From assembly GCF_001411555.2 (NCBI RefSeq), contig NC_049901.1:14175190-14239189 (forward strand): a DNA stretch of 64,000 nt, in the 5' to 3' direction. Made by a program: the position numbers and the translations under genes. The notes under the pieces were generated by a model that was not told where the DNA came from, searched no databases, and worked only from the letters and a program-made list of their open reading frames with translations. This DNA is from Juglans regia. Lineage: Eukaryota > Streptophyta > Magnoliopsida > Fagales > Juglandaceae. Shown here piece after piece: positions 11,753 through 24,675 of this stretch; within the stretch, counting starts at the first letter, position 1, and the number at the start of each line of letters is the position of its first letter.

Positions 11753-12839
11753 ACCCATTGTTGCTTCTCAAATCTTAGTCCAACATATATCTTAAGCTTC
11801 TCTCTCATTGTTGCATACTAGTTTGGGGGATGAGTGCTACTACTTTTTGCGCCTTGCCTTGTTTTCCTCAGCATTTTCCTCAGTGATTTGTTTGCATTGT
11901 TATGGGGGCTTATTTGGTTCTCCTGTTCTTTCTAATTGCAATAAGAAAGCTGTTTGGATTGGCTATTTTCCTAATTGTGAAGCTGTAAAACTGCTGGACA
12001 ATCTCAAATCTACTACGTTTCATAACAGATCAAAATCATCACTGTATATACATACTTGAGAGAGGGGGGTTGCAGACATCGAGTTGGGAGAGAGAGATAA
12101 AATTAAATATGTATGTGTGGGTGTAAATTTTAAGTTGGTATATGGTCTTAAAATTAGATTCACACCTGCCTCGCTGGAAGCTTCATTTTTATGTATAAGT
12201 TAAATTGATCCCTCTTTTCTTTTCTTTTTTTATTGTTTCTTTTTTACCTGATTTGTCAACATTATTCACTTCAGAATAGCTGAGAAGACGTGATAGGATA
12301 CTGGACACGATGTCACGCCTTTCCAGGTCCATCGCTGCTTTGTTACATTCAACACTCTTTGAATTAGGTATTTTACGTACAGGCAAACCGTACTACTAAT
12401 TCACAGCTTCTTTACGAAGTTTATATGAATTAGGATTAGTTTGGTTGTTAAATTTATCTGAATTTAATTTAATTTTAAGTTAAATTTAATATTTAATTAT
12501 TTAATTTTTAAATCATTATATTTATTTTAATTTAAAATTTCTTTATATGTAGAATTATAATTTTTTTTAATTTAATATATTTTTATATATAGTATTTATA
12601 ATATTTTTTAAATTCTCATAAAAAGTATCAAACTCATCTTAATATCTAAATATAATTTAAATTTAATTTAGATAAATCTTACATAACTTCTTCTACTACT
12701 TAATTTATTATTAATTATAAATAATTAAATTCAATTGATGTCAACTCAACGTCAGCACGCAGCCTTAATTGTGCACTCTTTCACATGCACATAAACTCCA
12801 GTTTTTAACAAAAAATCTACTCAACCTCTTAATATTCAT
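11753..12839. other. intergenic, mostly AT-rich
   Basis: No secure gene. On the minus strand 12250-12386 encodes residues reading CNKAAMDLERRDIVSSILSR and ends at CAG/GTAAAA, like an exon with a splice donor. I do not recognise the family and nothing matching lies beside it, so it is left as an unassigned exon-like fragment. The rest, 12400-12780, is low-complexity AT. Confidence 0.45.
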
Positions 12840-13028
12840 ACAACCTCCACACTTCACATTATTTTTAATTTTTATTATTTTTTTCTTTTATTAAATATTT
12901 ATTATATAAATAATGAATAAAAAATTTAAAATAATTTAAAAAGAATAAACTCAAAAAAAATTTAAAAAAAATATTAAAAATTTAAAAAATTTAAAAAAGT
13001 ATGGAGTGTGGAGTGTGGTGGAGGTTGT
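12840..13028. mobile_element. TIR-type MITE, copy 1
   Basis: About 189 bp beginning ACAACCTCCACACTTCACA and ending GGAGTGTGGTGGAGGTTGT, imperfect terminal inverted repeats around an AT-rich core. A second copy (63667-63875) shares the ends and nearly the whole core (TTATTTTTAATTTTTATT..., AAAGAATAAACTC). There is no coding capacity. A target duplication could not be fixed. The superfamily is not assigned. Confidence 0.8.
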
Positions 13029-13225
13029 GTAGCAAAGATCAAGTTTTTAATCCATCAATACGCGGCTGGCCTTTTGCTTAAAGATCAGTTCAAAGAAGTG
13101 AGTACCGCAGCAGAAAATATAGTCCATAATGAATAATTAAAGACAACTTAACAGCAAACCCAGACATTGAACGCGCGTGCACGTTATTTTTAGACAGCAG
13201 AAACAAAAATAAGAACCCGAAATTC

Positions 13226-14870
13226 TTATTCGTGCAGGCGATAAGCCGGAATGGCAAGTAGATGCTTGGCTCTAGGAGCTGAAAGACCAAACTCCTCAGT
13301 CATGTCCAAATCAGTTGGGAGCATGTTATCAGGAAGCTCCCAATCAAAGCAATGGATAAGTTGTGCAATCACCAGCCGTACAACTAGTAGGCCCATCTGC
13401 ATCCCTGGGCAACCTCTTCTGCCGGAGCCAAATGGGAGGAGTTCGAAGTCGCGTCCCCTGAGATCAATGCTACTCCCAACAAACCTTTCTGGGAAGAACA
13501 CTTCTGCATCATTCCAAACACTTGGGTCTCTCCCAATTGCCCATGTGTTTATCAGGATTCTAGAGTTCCTTGGTATGTGGAAACCATTAACGGTGCAATC
13601 TTTCATGCCCTGGTGAGGAATCAAAAGTGGTGCTACTGGATGTACCCTGAAGGTTTCCTTTACAACCATGTCCAAGTACTCCAACCTATCCAAGTCTGCT
13701 TCCTCTACCATCCTCTCCAAGCCCACCACATTTTCCAGCTCCTTTTGAAGTTTCTTCATCACGCGCGGATGCTTCATGAGTTCTGAGAGTACCCACTCAA
13801 TTGCTGTTGCCGAAGTGTCCACTGAGGCAACCAGCATGTCCTGAAAGGAAATCATCATCAGGAAATTAATGCAGTAGAGTTACTAATTAATGAAAAATTA
13901 CTGGAAATCACATTATATGTAAAACTACGTAATTCCACACTTAAAGAGTTTGACTGCGCGCATAAGATTATAAAAAAAATACCAAAGTTATGGCTTTGAT
14001 GTTGGACCGTTCAATATTGTACGCTAATTCTTTAGATCCCACTAAGTTCAGCATGGCATCAACGAAGTCATTTGTCTTATTTTCGTCCTTGGATTGGACA
14101 TGCTCATCTATGATCTTCTCCAAAAAGTCGTTAATGGTCTTGCTAACTGCCTTCATGCGTCGTGTCAACCCCTGACAGTCGAGGGAAGCAATAAAAGGAA
14201 TGCAATCAGCTAGGTTAGGAGCTGCTGATAACTGCATCACCTCTTGGATTACAGCCTTGAACCCCCTCAAACCAAGATCACTGTCCATGTACTTTTTCCC
14301 AACCACCATACGGCAAGCCATATTGGCGTTGAGAGAGAAAACTTTGGCACTGAGATCAACAACAACACAGTTAGTAGCAGCCTCTTGAAGAAAGTTTATC
14401 AGTAGACCAAGCTCTTCTTTTCTCATGGATCTGAAAGAATTCATTTTATGGCTAGTAAGCAGTTCCAAGGAGCACATCTTGCGTATGTTGCGCCAGTAAG
14501 AGCCATACGGAGCAAGGACCAAGCTCTTTTGGTCATAAGAGATGTGCTTTGCTGTCTCCAAGGTTGGTCTACTAGCAAACACGTGGTCATGTGCTTTGAG
14601 GAACAGCTCGGCCGCTTGAGCGGAGGAGGCAACAATGGCAGGTTTCAAGCCCAAGCGCAAGTACATGATAGGGCCATGTTTTTGAGCTAGCCGATGTAGA
14701 TCTCGATGAGGGAATTCCCCCATTAACAAATGAAGGTTTCCAAAAACAGGAAACCTTCTTGGACCAGGTGGCAATTTTTTACTCTGGTTCCTGCTTTTCC
14801 ATGCGCACTCTCGCAAGAGATAACCTGCAAGCATAACTATTACTGGAATTATCGTCCATGTCCAAGCCAT
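13226..14870 (-). CDS. cytochrome P450, CYP736A-like (CYP71 clan)
   Basis: Complete two-exon gene: exon 1 14870-13983 (296 codons), intron 13982-13841 (GT...AG), exon 2 13840-13226 ending in TAA. The protein has 500 residues, normal for a plant microsomal P450. In order: N-terminal membrane anchor (about residues 4-22), proline hinge [10 protein letters not shown]-helix with VDTSAT (about 301-308), K-helix ETFR (358-361), PERF (413-416) and heme loop [10 protein letters not shown] with the ligand Cys440. All diagnostic residues are present. The intron lies just before the I-helix, the usual place in the CYP71 clan. The ATG at 14870 gives MAWTWTII; upstream in-frame sequence has no earlier ATG. 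Family members hydroxylate small lipophilic metabolites at the endoplasmic reticulum with NADPH-P450 reductase. The substrate cannot be read from sequence. Confidence 0.93.
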
Positions 14871-14901
14871 GGTATAGGTGGGATTGTATGGCTTCAATGA
14901 C

Positions 14902-14913
14902 TAGTATATAAAG
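14902..14913 (-). promoter_or_regulatory. possible TATA element of the P450 gene
   Basis: The minus strand reads TTTATATACTAG about 35-45 bases upstream of the ATG. If used, the 5' leader would be very short. A CACGTG G-box-type hexamer lies near 14951. Both are by-eye matches in AT-rich DNA. Confidence 0.35.
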
Positions 14914-14951
14914 GAAGAAAGAGACTGAAAGAGTAGTACTAAACTATTTTC

Positions 14952-15767
14952 ACGTGTTCTTTTCACATCAGAGATTCAGAGCATCTATGCCACCGGCTAC
15001 TGGCGGCCAGTTTACGGACGTTAATTATGAAAACTCATGTGATGCCGTTGATCAAATAATTAAATAGTACTGTGTCAAAAACAGTATTGAGATGTATTTA
15101 AATGCGAGGTTGGGACCGGGACTTTCCTTTCATGTTGTAAAGAATTTTCTCCCTAGGCCCTACCTAGCTTTTCAGGTGCATGCAGGTTGCTGGGTACGTC
15201 CATGTCATGTGCTTAATTTCAGCATGCATGAAATTACTTAAGTATAATATATATATATATATATAATCGACAAAAAAAAAAATTTATATGTGATCTAGTG
15301 TGTAAGGAATTAAATTTGGCCACTCAAAATCAATAGTCATACAGGTTGGTAAATTATTAAAAAATTCAACATGTTTGACCTACAAGTTTCTATTTATTTT
15401 TATAAACTATCTATAGTATATGGTATGAGATATTTTTTATTTGTGTTTCTTAAAATTTCAAAATGAGTTTCGATCCTTTTGAATTGTTTTGTTCTAATCA
15501 TAATTACTTAAAACATTTGAATATAGACATCTTAGATGTGGGTTGATTTCAGATTTGTGTTTCTCAAATCTCCGGCTTCTATTGGGTCTATAGCCTTATA
15601 TATGTATATACATAATTTATGTTCTTCTTAATCAAATGCGGATATACGTATTTTCGTTATGGAGATTAATAAAGAAAAACTAGATAACTTTTTTATCTAA
15701 ATAATAAAACTTTTTCACCCAAATAAGTAGGCCATGATATTCTATTATCTAATTTTTGGATTCCACA
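14952..15767. other. P450 upstream region and intergenic DNA
   Basis: No coding region. It contains a short (AT)n run at about 15248-15265 and otherwise plain AT-rich sequence. Confidence 0.5.
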
Positions 15768-15825
15768 CACTACAACATAATTATTTTTTTAGTGACGGTT
15801 GAAAAACTGTGACAGTCCCCAATTA
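15768..15825 (+). mobile_element. possible CACTA (En/Spm) element terminus
   Basis: CACTACAA followed by an AT-rich stretch and TTTAGTGACGGTTGAAAAAC resembles a CACTA transposon end, with the CACTA terminus and a subterminal TTTAGYGACGG motif. No partner TTGTAGTG end or transposase was found, so at best a truncated remnant. Confidence 0.4.
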
Positions 15826-15829
15826 ACAA

Positions 15830-18800
15830 TTATTTCATCATGGTGCCTAGGTTTCTATAATCACACAACACAACCTCCAATAAACAATATACCAATAGTT
15901 AATTAGCTCATCATCCTCCTCAGTTTCACTTCACCATTCACAATACATACGTCAACCAAACAATCACACATTTAAAAACACTTATCCATCGCTTTATTAA
16001 ACCAATAAACATTATAAGTAATATTACATACAATCGTAGAATACACAAACGTCATGCAGTTATTTTGAAAAAAAATGAGGTCTATTATTAAAAAATTAAT
16101 TTCTTTTTATTTAGATCTCATATTTATTTATTTTTTTAAAATAATTAGACGATACTTATACTCACAATTACAAATATCATTTCTCAACCATTATATATTT
16201 GCCTGACATGTCCAACAACCAAACACGTGAATCCCAAGCAGCCACACAACTTGCAACATATCCAACACAATCAACCCACAATCATAACTTGTCCATCACA
16301 ACAACGACACATATCAACCCCATACAGCCTCACATGTGAACCCCAAATAGTCAACAGCATCCCAAACAGCCACATAACAATCCCAAACATGCACTAATTA
16401 CAATCTATACAGTTTCAAACACAAACATAGAGTACTGTACAGTACTAGAAATCAGGCTTCTAGTAAACACCAACAAACATAATAATTATTGGGTTGATAT
16501 ATATTCTAGTCTTTGGCTTGTTTCCAATATATATGGATGGGTATACGAATTCAAGCAGTCGGCGCCTTAGAAAAGAATGGTCGCAAATGTTGAAAATATT
16601 AGTATTATTATAATTACGTACTGATCAGGCAATATGTGATGGAGCGCCAGCATGAATCACAAATATGACAACTATTTTCCTATTACATGATAAAATAATA
16701 TATATTTTTTAAATCCAAACAACTGAAAATAAAAGAAGTAGGATCTTTTAAAAAAGAAATTAACATTTTATTAATCATTTGTGGAAAAGTTGTTAAAGCT
16801 AGCTGGTTGTAACTTGTCACTTTATCGATATCATGTTAATTGGACTTCTTCTAAAAATTTGGATTTATTTAGGGCTAGTTTGGGTTATATTGATAATACT
16901 TCACCATTATGCATTATTTTATTATTATTTTTTATCTATTTTTTACTACTATTCACTATTATTTAATATTATATCATTATTTTTTTTATTATTTTTTTTA
17001 CTACTATTTATAGAATATCTGAGATCACCTCACTACTCAAACAAAACTTAATTACTAGATTTTGGAAGGTAATGAAGTGACAACTATATTTGAAATCAAT
17101 TAACTTAAAAATAAATAGAGGCTCATATTTAAGCAATATTTATATATATGGGCTTTCTTAATTGATAAAGCCAAGATGCTGCATGGCAATTATTAGTACT
17201 GCTTCAAGTAAGTTTTTATTCAAGTAAATTGATCTTATTGTTGGATGATATACTAGAAACTCTTCCAATCACTTCAAAGCAAGATGTTGCTTAAGCATGT
17301 AAATGTGTCATAAGAAAATAAATAAATAACAAGATCCTATTTTCTTACAAAAAAAACCATGAATTAGATGTCATGAACTCGAGTCAGTGTGCCTAGACTC
17401 TACAAGATGTGAGAGAGTATTGCAAAGAGACAACAGAAACAGTAGAATTGAAGAGTACTCGTGTTAGGGAAAAGTGGTGCCTTTGGTACATGTTGTCTGG
17501 CAAGAGAAATATTGTTACAATCACAAAAAGATTTTATAAAAGTAAATTCATAAATTGACATGACTTCAGACAATTGTCTTGCTCAAATGTGACTATTTTT
17601 CAGGACAATTGATACATCAATAACTATTCTATAAATTCACTACAATTTCATACTAAAAATTTGATTTTTTCTACTTTAAGTTAAATTGTCCTTGCAACCG
17701 TTTAAATATGTATGAAAAAAATAATTTTATTTGAAGATTTTATATCACACACCATCCATGTGATATAATTTTATTTGAAAGATAAATTTTAAAATTTGAA
17801 TCTTACAAATCAAATTATGTCAGGTGGATAGTTTGTGGTGTAAAGGTTTTCAAATAACACTACTTTTTTTTTAATGTTTAGTTGCTAATTATATCATTTT
17901 CTTTTTCTTAATACTTTCGAATAATTGTTAGGTGACATAGATGACATCTGCATGGTTCATAGTACTTGACAATAATGGTCGTAAAACTAAGAATAATGAT
18001 ATATACAAATCTTAAATGTATAAAATTTTGCATAAAATTTTTATAAAAAAATGGATTCTATCGTGAAAAAGTGTGAAAAACTCTCTTCTTTTTTTTTGTG
18101 GGGTCTACTTTTTTACAAAATATTTCACAAAATTAGTGCATTTGGAGCTTGTCTCTAACGTTACTCTAAAACAAAAGTTTGTCCCAAACACACTTTAAGG
18201 TATGTACTGGATTTTGTCAATGTTACACAAAGCTTCTCAATTCCGTACTGATGCCAAGGCTAGAGACATATTTGGACGGAAGTATCTCAAAATTTTGTAA
18301 GTATTAGTGAAATAATTTAAATCAACATGTTTTATTGGATTTTGAAAAATGAGGAAGAAAAATTAAATTAAAATATAATTTAAAATAAATATTATATTAG
18401 AATTGTGAAAATGAATAGATAAAATTAAAATTTTATGTGAATATAATTTTTAATATTTATCAAATTAATAGACAATGATAGGAAGACTTGTCAGTTTCTA
18501 TTTATCAAATGGATAATGTTAGGGTGCATATTAAATGTGCATCCCAATTATGCACACTAGTGTAAATGATTTTTTCTTTTTCATTTAAGAATTTTCTAAA
18601 CATCCTTTACTATTAAGAAAAAATAAATATATATATATATATATATATATTCAGTAATAGTAGTCACTCTCTTAACTATTAAGAAAAAATTAAAATATAT
18701 ATGAATGAGCACATTTGAGAGTCCTACCAACATTTTCCTTATCAAAAAAATAAGATCATCCTTCGAGTTCCACTTAAAAATAGTTACTACACAAAAATCA

Positions 18801-19306
18801 GAATTTTTTTCTTTTTTCCTTTTTTTTTATTTTCCTGTAATGAATCTAGGAATTATTTTTCTCGTGCATAGTGCGCGTGTGACTAGTATTATATAATTTT
18901 AAAAACAAAATTAATAACTTGCTTTTATGAAGTCATATATATCATCAAGTACTACTGTCCTACAATATTGTTTTTAAAATATATATATCATTTATCATCT
19001 CCTTATATGTTATTAAATTATTGACAATTAAGTGAAGAATAATAAGTAATTTTTCAATAATTTAATGCACATAATTAGGGATGATGATAAAGGAGAATAT
19101 TCAAAAGAATGATGAATTGGATTTTGTTATTATTACATAACGATTAGTACTAGAAAGGAATATCATCCACTCATCATATGTGTTATTTATTAAATAAAAA
19201 TAGTATATTTAATTTAAGTTAATAGTTTTTATTTAAACTTAGTAGTCTTGTTGTTTTCTTTTATCCTACTAATGCATTTAAAATTAGTAGACTTTTTATT
19301 TTCGTA

Positions 19307-19343
<37 letters not shown>

Positions 19344-19414
19344 TGTCGCTTTCTTCACTCAAGCCAAGTTTTTGAAGTTTCTTATCATCACTAGCTAGCT
19401 AGCATTAAATGAAG
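15830..19414. other. long AT-rich intergenic region
   Basis: No supported gene. Holds an AT-rich MITE-like block at about 16874-17046 (opens TAGTTTGGGTTATATTG, closes GAGATCACCTCACTACTCAAAC) and (AT)n runs at about 18626-18650 and 19312-19341. Short frames here are low-complexity chance frames. Confidence 0.5.
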
Positions 19415-19419
19415 GAGAG

Positions 19420-19729
19420 TGAAGAGACACACGAGGTGTTTGATAAATTGTATCAACCAAGATCGACAGAGAATTCAACAGCTTATATTTTCTATATTTC
19501 CTCACACACTTAAATGTACAATATCACAATGTATTTATAGAATACAATAGCCAATGAAAAGCATTCTGAAAAAAAAAAAAAAGAAGAAGAAACATGACTC
19601 TTGAATATTCTTTGTTGTAGAGTTTGTTATGCTCATGTCATGGAGTCCCCAGCATCCGAATTAGGTGGTTGAGGATTTCTTTAAGAAGGATTCGTGTATG
19701 TAGCATGTGATGAGGCACGTGCCTTAATA
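19420..19729 (-). repeat. 3' LTR of the second copia element
   Basis: 310-bp repeat pairing with 25177-25472. On the minus strand it starts TATTAAGGCACGTGCC, immediately after the purine tract GATGGGGGA. It contains an A/G-rich expansion near 19570-19590 absent from the other LTR. Confidence 0.9.
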
Positions 19730-19977
19730 TCCCCCATCGATTCAAGCAGCACGAGCTGAATGGTTAGGCTTGAATGGAGAGTGAAAAATCTTGCAGCAGA
19801 TAGTGGCTTGGTGAGAATGTCAGCAAACTGATCCTTGCTTGATACAAATGAAACTTGTAGTGTCTTAGCAGCAACACGATCTCTTACAAAATAATAGTCT
19901 AATTCAACATTTTTAGTTCTTGAATGCAAAATAGGATTAACCGACAAATACGCAGTCCCAATATTGTCACACCACAA
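19730..19977 (-). pseudogene. copia RNase H C-terminal part, second element
   Basis: Minus-strand frame WCDNIGTAYLSVNPILHSRT, RDRVAAKTLQVSFV and DQFADILTKPLS is the C-terminal half of copia RNase H. The frame runs on into the LTR. The upstream half is broken by stops near 19990-20280. Confidence 0.85.
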
Positions 19978-20292
19978 GGTAGGTAGATGAGTTAGAAAAA
20001 TCCCAAGGTCCTTTAATAAGGATTGTAACTAGATTATTTCACAGGTAGTGTTTGCCACTGCTTTGTATTATATCTCAGTAGATGATCGGGCAATAGTGGG
20101 TTGTTTCTTGGATCCCTAGGAAATTAAATGAGAACCAAAATAGACACAGAAACCTTTTGTGGATTTCCAGTCATCCGAGCAACCCGCTCAGTTAGCATCA
20201 GAGAAAACAATAAGACTAAATGAAGAAAATGAGGAAAAATGCAAACCATAATGAGCAATAAGACGAAGCTAGCGTAGAATTCTTTTTACGGC

Positions 20293-21131
20293 CTACCAGT
20301 GAGGAATACGGGAAAAATGCATAAATTGACAGACTTGATTGACAGCAAAAGAGATGTCAAGCTGAGTGAAGGCAAGATATTGAAGACTGCCCACAACACT
20401 ACGATAGAGTTGTGGATCTTCAAATGTCGTGTCATCAAGAGCTGACAGTTTGACAGAGGCAGACATGGGAGTGGAAACCGGCTTGGAATGTTGCATGTTT
20501 GTGCGATTTAACAACTAAGTGATGTACCGTGGTTGACACATAAATAGACATGTAGGTTGACAACAAACTTCTATTCCTAAGAAGTAATGTACATTACCTA
20601 AGTCTTTGATAGGAAAAGATGACTGTAAGGCAACAACAAACTCAGTGATAAGTGATGAATTAGAGCTAATTACATTGATGTCATCAACATAAATTAAAAT
20701 ATAAATGCAATCAGATGAAATAGAGTAAATAAACAAGGATGAATCTGATCGAGATCCATGAAATCCTAATGATGACAGCTTATTACTCAACTTGGAGAAC
20801 CAAGCTCTAGGAGCTTGTTTCAACACATAGATTGATTTTTGCAATTTACAGACATAAGAAAGAAGATCAAAATTGACAAACCTTGGTGGTTGCTGCATAT
20901 AGACGTCTTCCTCCAAGTCTCTGTGTGGGAAGGCATTTTGAACATCAAGTTGATGAAGAGGCCATTGATTTTGTACTGCAATGGAGACAAAGAGGCAGAT
21001 GTGGTAGGTTTCACAATAGGGCTAAAGCTTTTGATGTAATCCAAGCCAGCCTGCTGACGAAACTCCTTGGCCAAAAGGTGAGCCTTATGGCATTCAAGGG
21101 ATCCATCAGCATGCCGTTTAGTCTTAAGCAC
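20293..21131 (-). pseudogene. copia reverse transcriptase, second element (broken)
   Basis: Three pieces: 20820-21131 starts the domain with KTKRHADGSLECHKAHLLAK and GLDYIKSFSPIVKPTT, then shifts frame; 20515-20916 holds the fingers-palm region with the active site IYVDDINVI and IKDLGNVHYFLGIEV; 20293-20514 continues with PVSTPMSAS and YRSVVGSLQYLA toward RNase H. A TAG separates the last two. No functional enzyme can be made. Confidence 0.88.
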
Positions 21132-21203
21132 CCATTTAGCCCCTAGAACAGTTCGGTTAGATGGAGGAGGAACTAATAACCATGTGCGGTTTTGAAGGAG
21201 AGC

Positions 21204-21704
21204 CTAGAACTCAATGGCCATCGCATTTTGCCACTCAGCAAATTTGGATGCCTCTGTGTAAGAGTGTGGTTCCTCAAAAATAGGGGCCAAGGCAACGACA
21301 GTAAGGGAGAATGATGGTTTCGAGGTTGGCCAAGGTATGGTGTCGTCGATGCGAAGAAGGGGATAGTGGTTGTTTGTCTTGGACCTAGTGACCATAGGGT
21401 GGCGACTGGGGGGCCGAGAAAGGAGGAATTCAAGAGTTAATGATGGAGGAGAAGAAGAGAACAGGGGGCTAGGGTTTCTATCTGAGAAGATAGGAGAAGA
21501 AAGTGTTTGGGACGTAGGGGAGGGGGAATCAGAATTAGAAAGTGAGGTTGGGCTGATGGAATCCAGAGAGGGAGTTGGGCTTATGGGCTCAGAAGAGGAA
21601 GCGAGAGGGCCGACAGGTAAGATGGTGAGAGGCGAAGTAGATGAGGGTTTAGTGTGTAAAAATTGGCCAAGTGAAGTATAGGGGGAATCTATGCAAAGTG
21701 ACAA
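21204..21704 (-). pseudogene. copia integrase-RT linker, proline/serine-rich
   Basis: A frame dominated by S, P and T (SSSEPISPTPSLDSISP and similar), ending with HPMVTRSKTN and AEWQNAMAIEF. The MVTRSK block is typical of copia polyproteins just before RT. The low-complexity composition is normal for this linker. Confidence 0.75.
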
Positions 21705-22346
21705 AGGACCTCATTGAACCGAACGTCCCTAGACACATAGAGTGGCCCGATGGTAGGTATAAACAGTTATAGCCCTTGTGATATGGGTTGTAGCCCATGA
21801 AGACACACATTTGAGACCGAATATCCATTTTGTGACAATTAAAGGGCAGCAGATTGGGCCAACAGACAGAATTGAAGGTGCGTAAAAATTTGTAATCACG
21901 AGAATGACCAAAAAAATGCTTGAAATGAGAAAAGATTATTGAGGATAGATGTGGGCATGCGATTTATGAGAAATACAACCATTTGGAAGGCATCTGTAAC
22001 ACCCCGTATTTTTTTTTTTTTAGTGGATTTTTTTTTAATTGAATGATTATTTGTTATTAATATAAAAATTGATTCTCTTGTTTTAAATTTTTAGATGTTA
22101 GTGGGTTTATTTTTATGATTTTTATTAATTTGTGAAAATTAAATTTGACATGTTTCCTTAATATTAATAATTGTTATGCATTTAAATTTCTCTTAATTTA
22201 AATTAGTTTGTGGGTTTTAAAATTATTGTATTGTTGGATTTAATTATTTTATTTTTCTTAGTCACTGTGTTTAAATTTATTTTATTTAAAACTGTTGTGT
22301 TGAAATAATTTTTTTCGTTAGAATTTTGTGACCCAAGTTGTGAGTT

Positions 22347-22460
22347 TTAGATCTCATTTATTTTTCCCTTCATTTTTCTTTTTCCACTTTCTTTTTCTCT
22401 TTTCTCTTTTTTTTTCTTCTTTCCTTTTTTCTTTTCTTTTTCCTTTTCCGGAACTGCTCC
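22347..22460. repeat. C/T-rich low-complexity tract in the solo LTR
   Basis: Long run of TTTTTC/CTTTT units followed by C-rich CCTCCCGCACGACCC-type sequence. It makes spurious long frames on both strands. Confidence 0.7.
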
Positions 22461-23880
22461 TCCCGCACGACCCAGCCCCCTCCCTCTCTCCCATGCGTCT
22501 TTTTCGTCCGCCCAGCCCACCACCACCGCGCCGCCGTGCCCGTCACCGCCCAGTCCATTGCCTCCCCCACCGGCCGGCGACACCACTCCATCAATCTCAG
22601 CCTCTAACTCGCCGCCAATAGCCCACACGCACCATACCAAGCCGTGGCGTTCTTTTCACTCTAGCGCCACCGTCACGCCACCATCGACCACCATATCTTC
22701 ACCACTTCATCATCGACCTCCTAGCAACTTAATGCACCCATCCTTGACTCCGATCTGTCACTGGTGAAGCCCATCTATTTCCATCTCCGATTCGTGCTTT
22801 TGGCCTTCAACCGCCGCCCACGCCGCCACCCACGACCAACCACCACCACCACTAGCTTCACCGACATCCTTAGGCCCTATCCTATCAATCTCGAGTTTTC
22901 GTTTGCACCCGTTCAAAAGTGGGTTTTTGAGACCCACGGCCACAGTGTATTTGACACTGTTCTGTTGCTGTGTTGCCGCTTCTTGCACTTTCGTGATCCT
23001 CCGAAAATTTCTATATAGCACTGTAAGTATTTTCCAAAGAACTTTTGTGATTTAAATGTATTTTTACACTAACTCATTACACTGTATTGAATTATTGATT
23101 AGTTTTGCCGGACTGAGTCCGAGGAATACGGGGGTCGGATGGTTTAGTGAATGGAGTTGTTTGTGTGATTGGTTTATACTATGAAATTTGTTGGCTGTTT
23201 CAGATTTAAATATTGGTGTTTTGAGTTTGACGTTGGTCATGGTGGATATTGGTGATTTTTTAGGAAGTGATGATATACTTTGGGATTATGAGGATTTTAA
23301 GTTTTGAGAAATTAAGATAGATTATTTTAGAAGCTTAGGCTTAAATATGGAAATACGTGATTGGTTGAAAACGTACGGAAATTGTGTGATTATTTTTATA
23401 GGTGACGATTTATAGTCGACTCGACATTTTTGAAGAAATTTCTGAAAAGCTAAGTTGCCCAGGTAAGCGGGGTTCATATACTAGTTTTGCATAAAACAAA
23501 TAAAATGAGGTTGACCTTGAAAAATAAGCATGTTTGTTTTGAAAAGAGATGATCTGAAAACAACTTCAGGTGTTTATTCTGCATATGCATAAATTCTATA
23601 TAAGAGAAAGTGTTTTTCTGTCATGACTAGTGTAGACATGAGCTAGTTTTATGCACTTTATTTCTAAACTATGTAAAAGAGCGAATAAGAAAATCTAGAG
23701 GTTTTGTTATGAACAAATGAGAATATTTTGTTTATGTTTATCTCGAACATGTGAAATGATCTGAAGCTTTTCAGTGTTTTGTTTTGGAATGATGTGTCAT
23801 CTGAAAACCTTGGCATGAAGTTCTGATTCTGTATATGATTGTAATCGAATTTTCGATGAAATCTGTTCTGTTTTTGTTAA

Positions 23881-24124
23881 GGCCCAGCCACGGGTATAAT
23901 GGTGGTTTATAACCCTACCACGGAGGTGAAACATAGTATACGGCCCAGCCACGGGTATAATGGTGGTTTATAACCCTACCACGAGGGTGAAACATGGAAA
24001 ACGGCCCAACCAAGGGTATAATGGTAGTTTATAATCCTACCACGGGGGTGAAATATGGAAAATGGCACAGCCACGGGTATAATGGTGGTTTATAACCTTA
24101 CCAAGGGGGTTAAACATGGTATTG
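23881..24124. repeat. tandem repeat, four copies of a 61-bp unit
   Basis: Units start at 23881, 23942, 24003 and 24064, each beginning GGCCCAGCCACGGGTATAAT (GGCACAGCC in the last) and including TTTATAACCCTACCACG. Copies differ by a few transitions. They lie inside the solo LTR. Confidence 0.92.
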
Positions 24125-24675
24125 TCCCGATGTGATATTAAACGATGATATGATTATAATGTTTCAGTTTAGAAATGCCAACGGATTCTCTTTTTGGAAT
24201 AAGTTTATTTTTCTGGAAATTTCGCTCTAATGATTTTATACAAAGTTTTGTTTCTGCATTCTGAAAGTAAATGTTTTGTTCTGCTTATCAAATGTTATAA
24301 ATGCTCATGTTTACATGCTAGTATATGCTCACTGCTTACTGAGTTGTTGATAACTCACCTCCTTATCTCCACAATATTTTTCAGATATTATGATGGTTCA
24401 GCTGAAGATCAAGATTATGAGGCATTGGGTGAGATAATTTAAGTGTAGTGGTTCAAGCATAGGAAGTTTTTATGAGTATTGTCGAATTTTATTAAGAAAT
24501 TTTATTATGTTGTGATGACTTGTCATTTTGTAAAATTGGTTATATTGAGGAAATTAAATTGAATCAAATGTTCTAAATGATATTGGGAATTTGGAGTTTT
24601 TTTTTTATATTGTTGGAATGTGAGTTTAAGTGCTAGGAAGTAACTCTCCGACCCGTGCGGGACCGGGGCGTTACA

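Larger units (their letters stand above)
21995..24675 (+). mobile_element. solo LTR (TGTAACACCCCG...CGTTACA type), nested in the second copia element
   Basis: A 2681-bp segment beginning TGTAACACCCCG and ending CGGGGCGTTACA, inserted into the copia integrase. Flanking bases are GCATC (21990-21994) and ACATC (24676-24680), a 5-bp target duplication with one transition. Integrase reads KYWTDA on one side and resumes FQMVVFLINRM on the other. These ends, the length and the internal 61-bp tandem repeat are what long LTRs of plant Ty3/gypsy elements look like. No gag-pol or second LTR is present, so unequal recombination probably left a solo LTR. The frames inside (22328-22621 and others) are C/T-rich low complexity, not genes. 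Confidence 0.85.

Noticed and set aside
12250..12386. Exon of an unknown gene (CNKAAMDLERRDIVSSILSR...)
   Set aside because: It has a plausible splice donor, but there is no neighbouring exon and no family I can name; kept only as a note in the intergenic entry.
14870..14897. Nine extra N-terminal residues for the P450
   Set aside because: The upstream in-frame codon at 14897 is TTG, not ATG; the ATG at 14870 gives a normal P450 membrane anchor.
22328..22640. Overlapping 97-codon frames on both strands
   Set aside because: Both come from one C/T-rich low-complexity tract inside a solo LTR; composition is extreme and no domain is visible.
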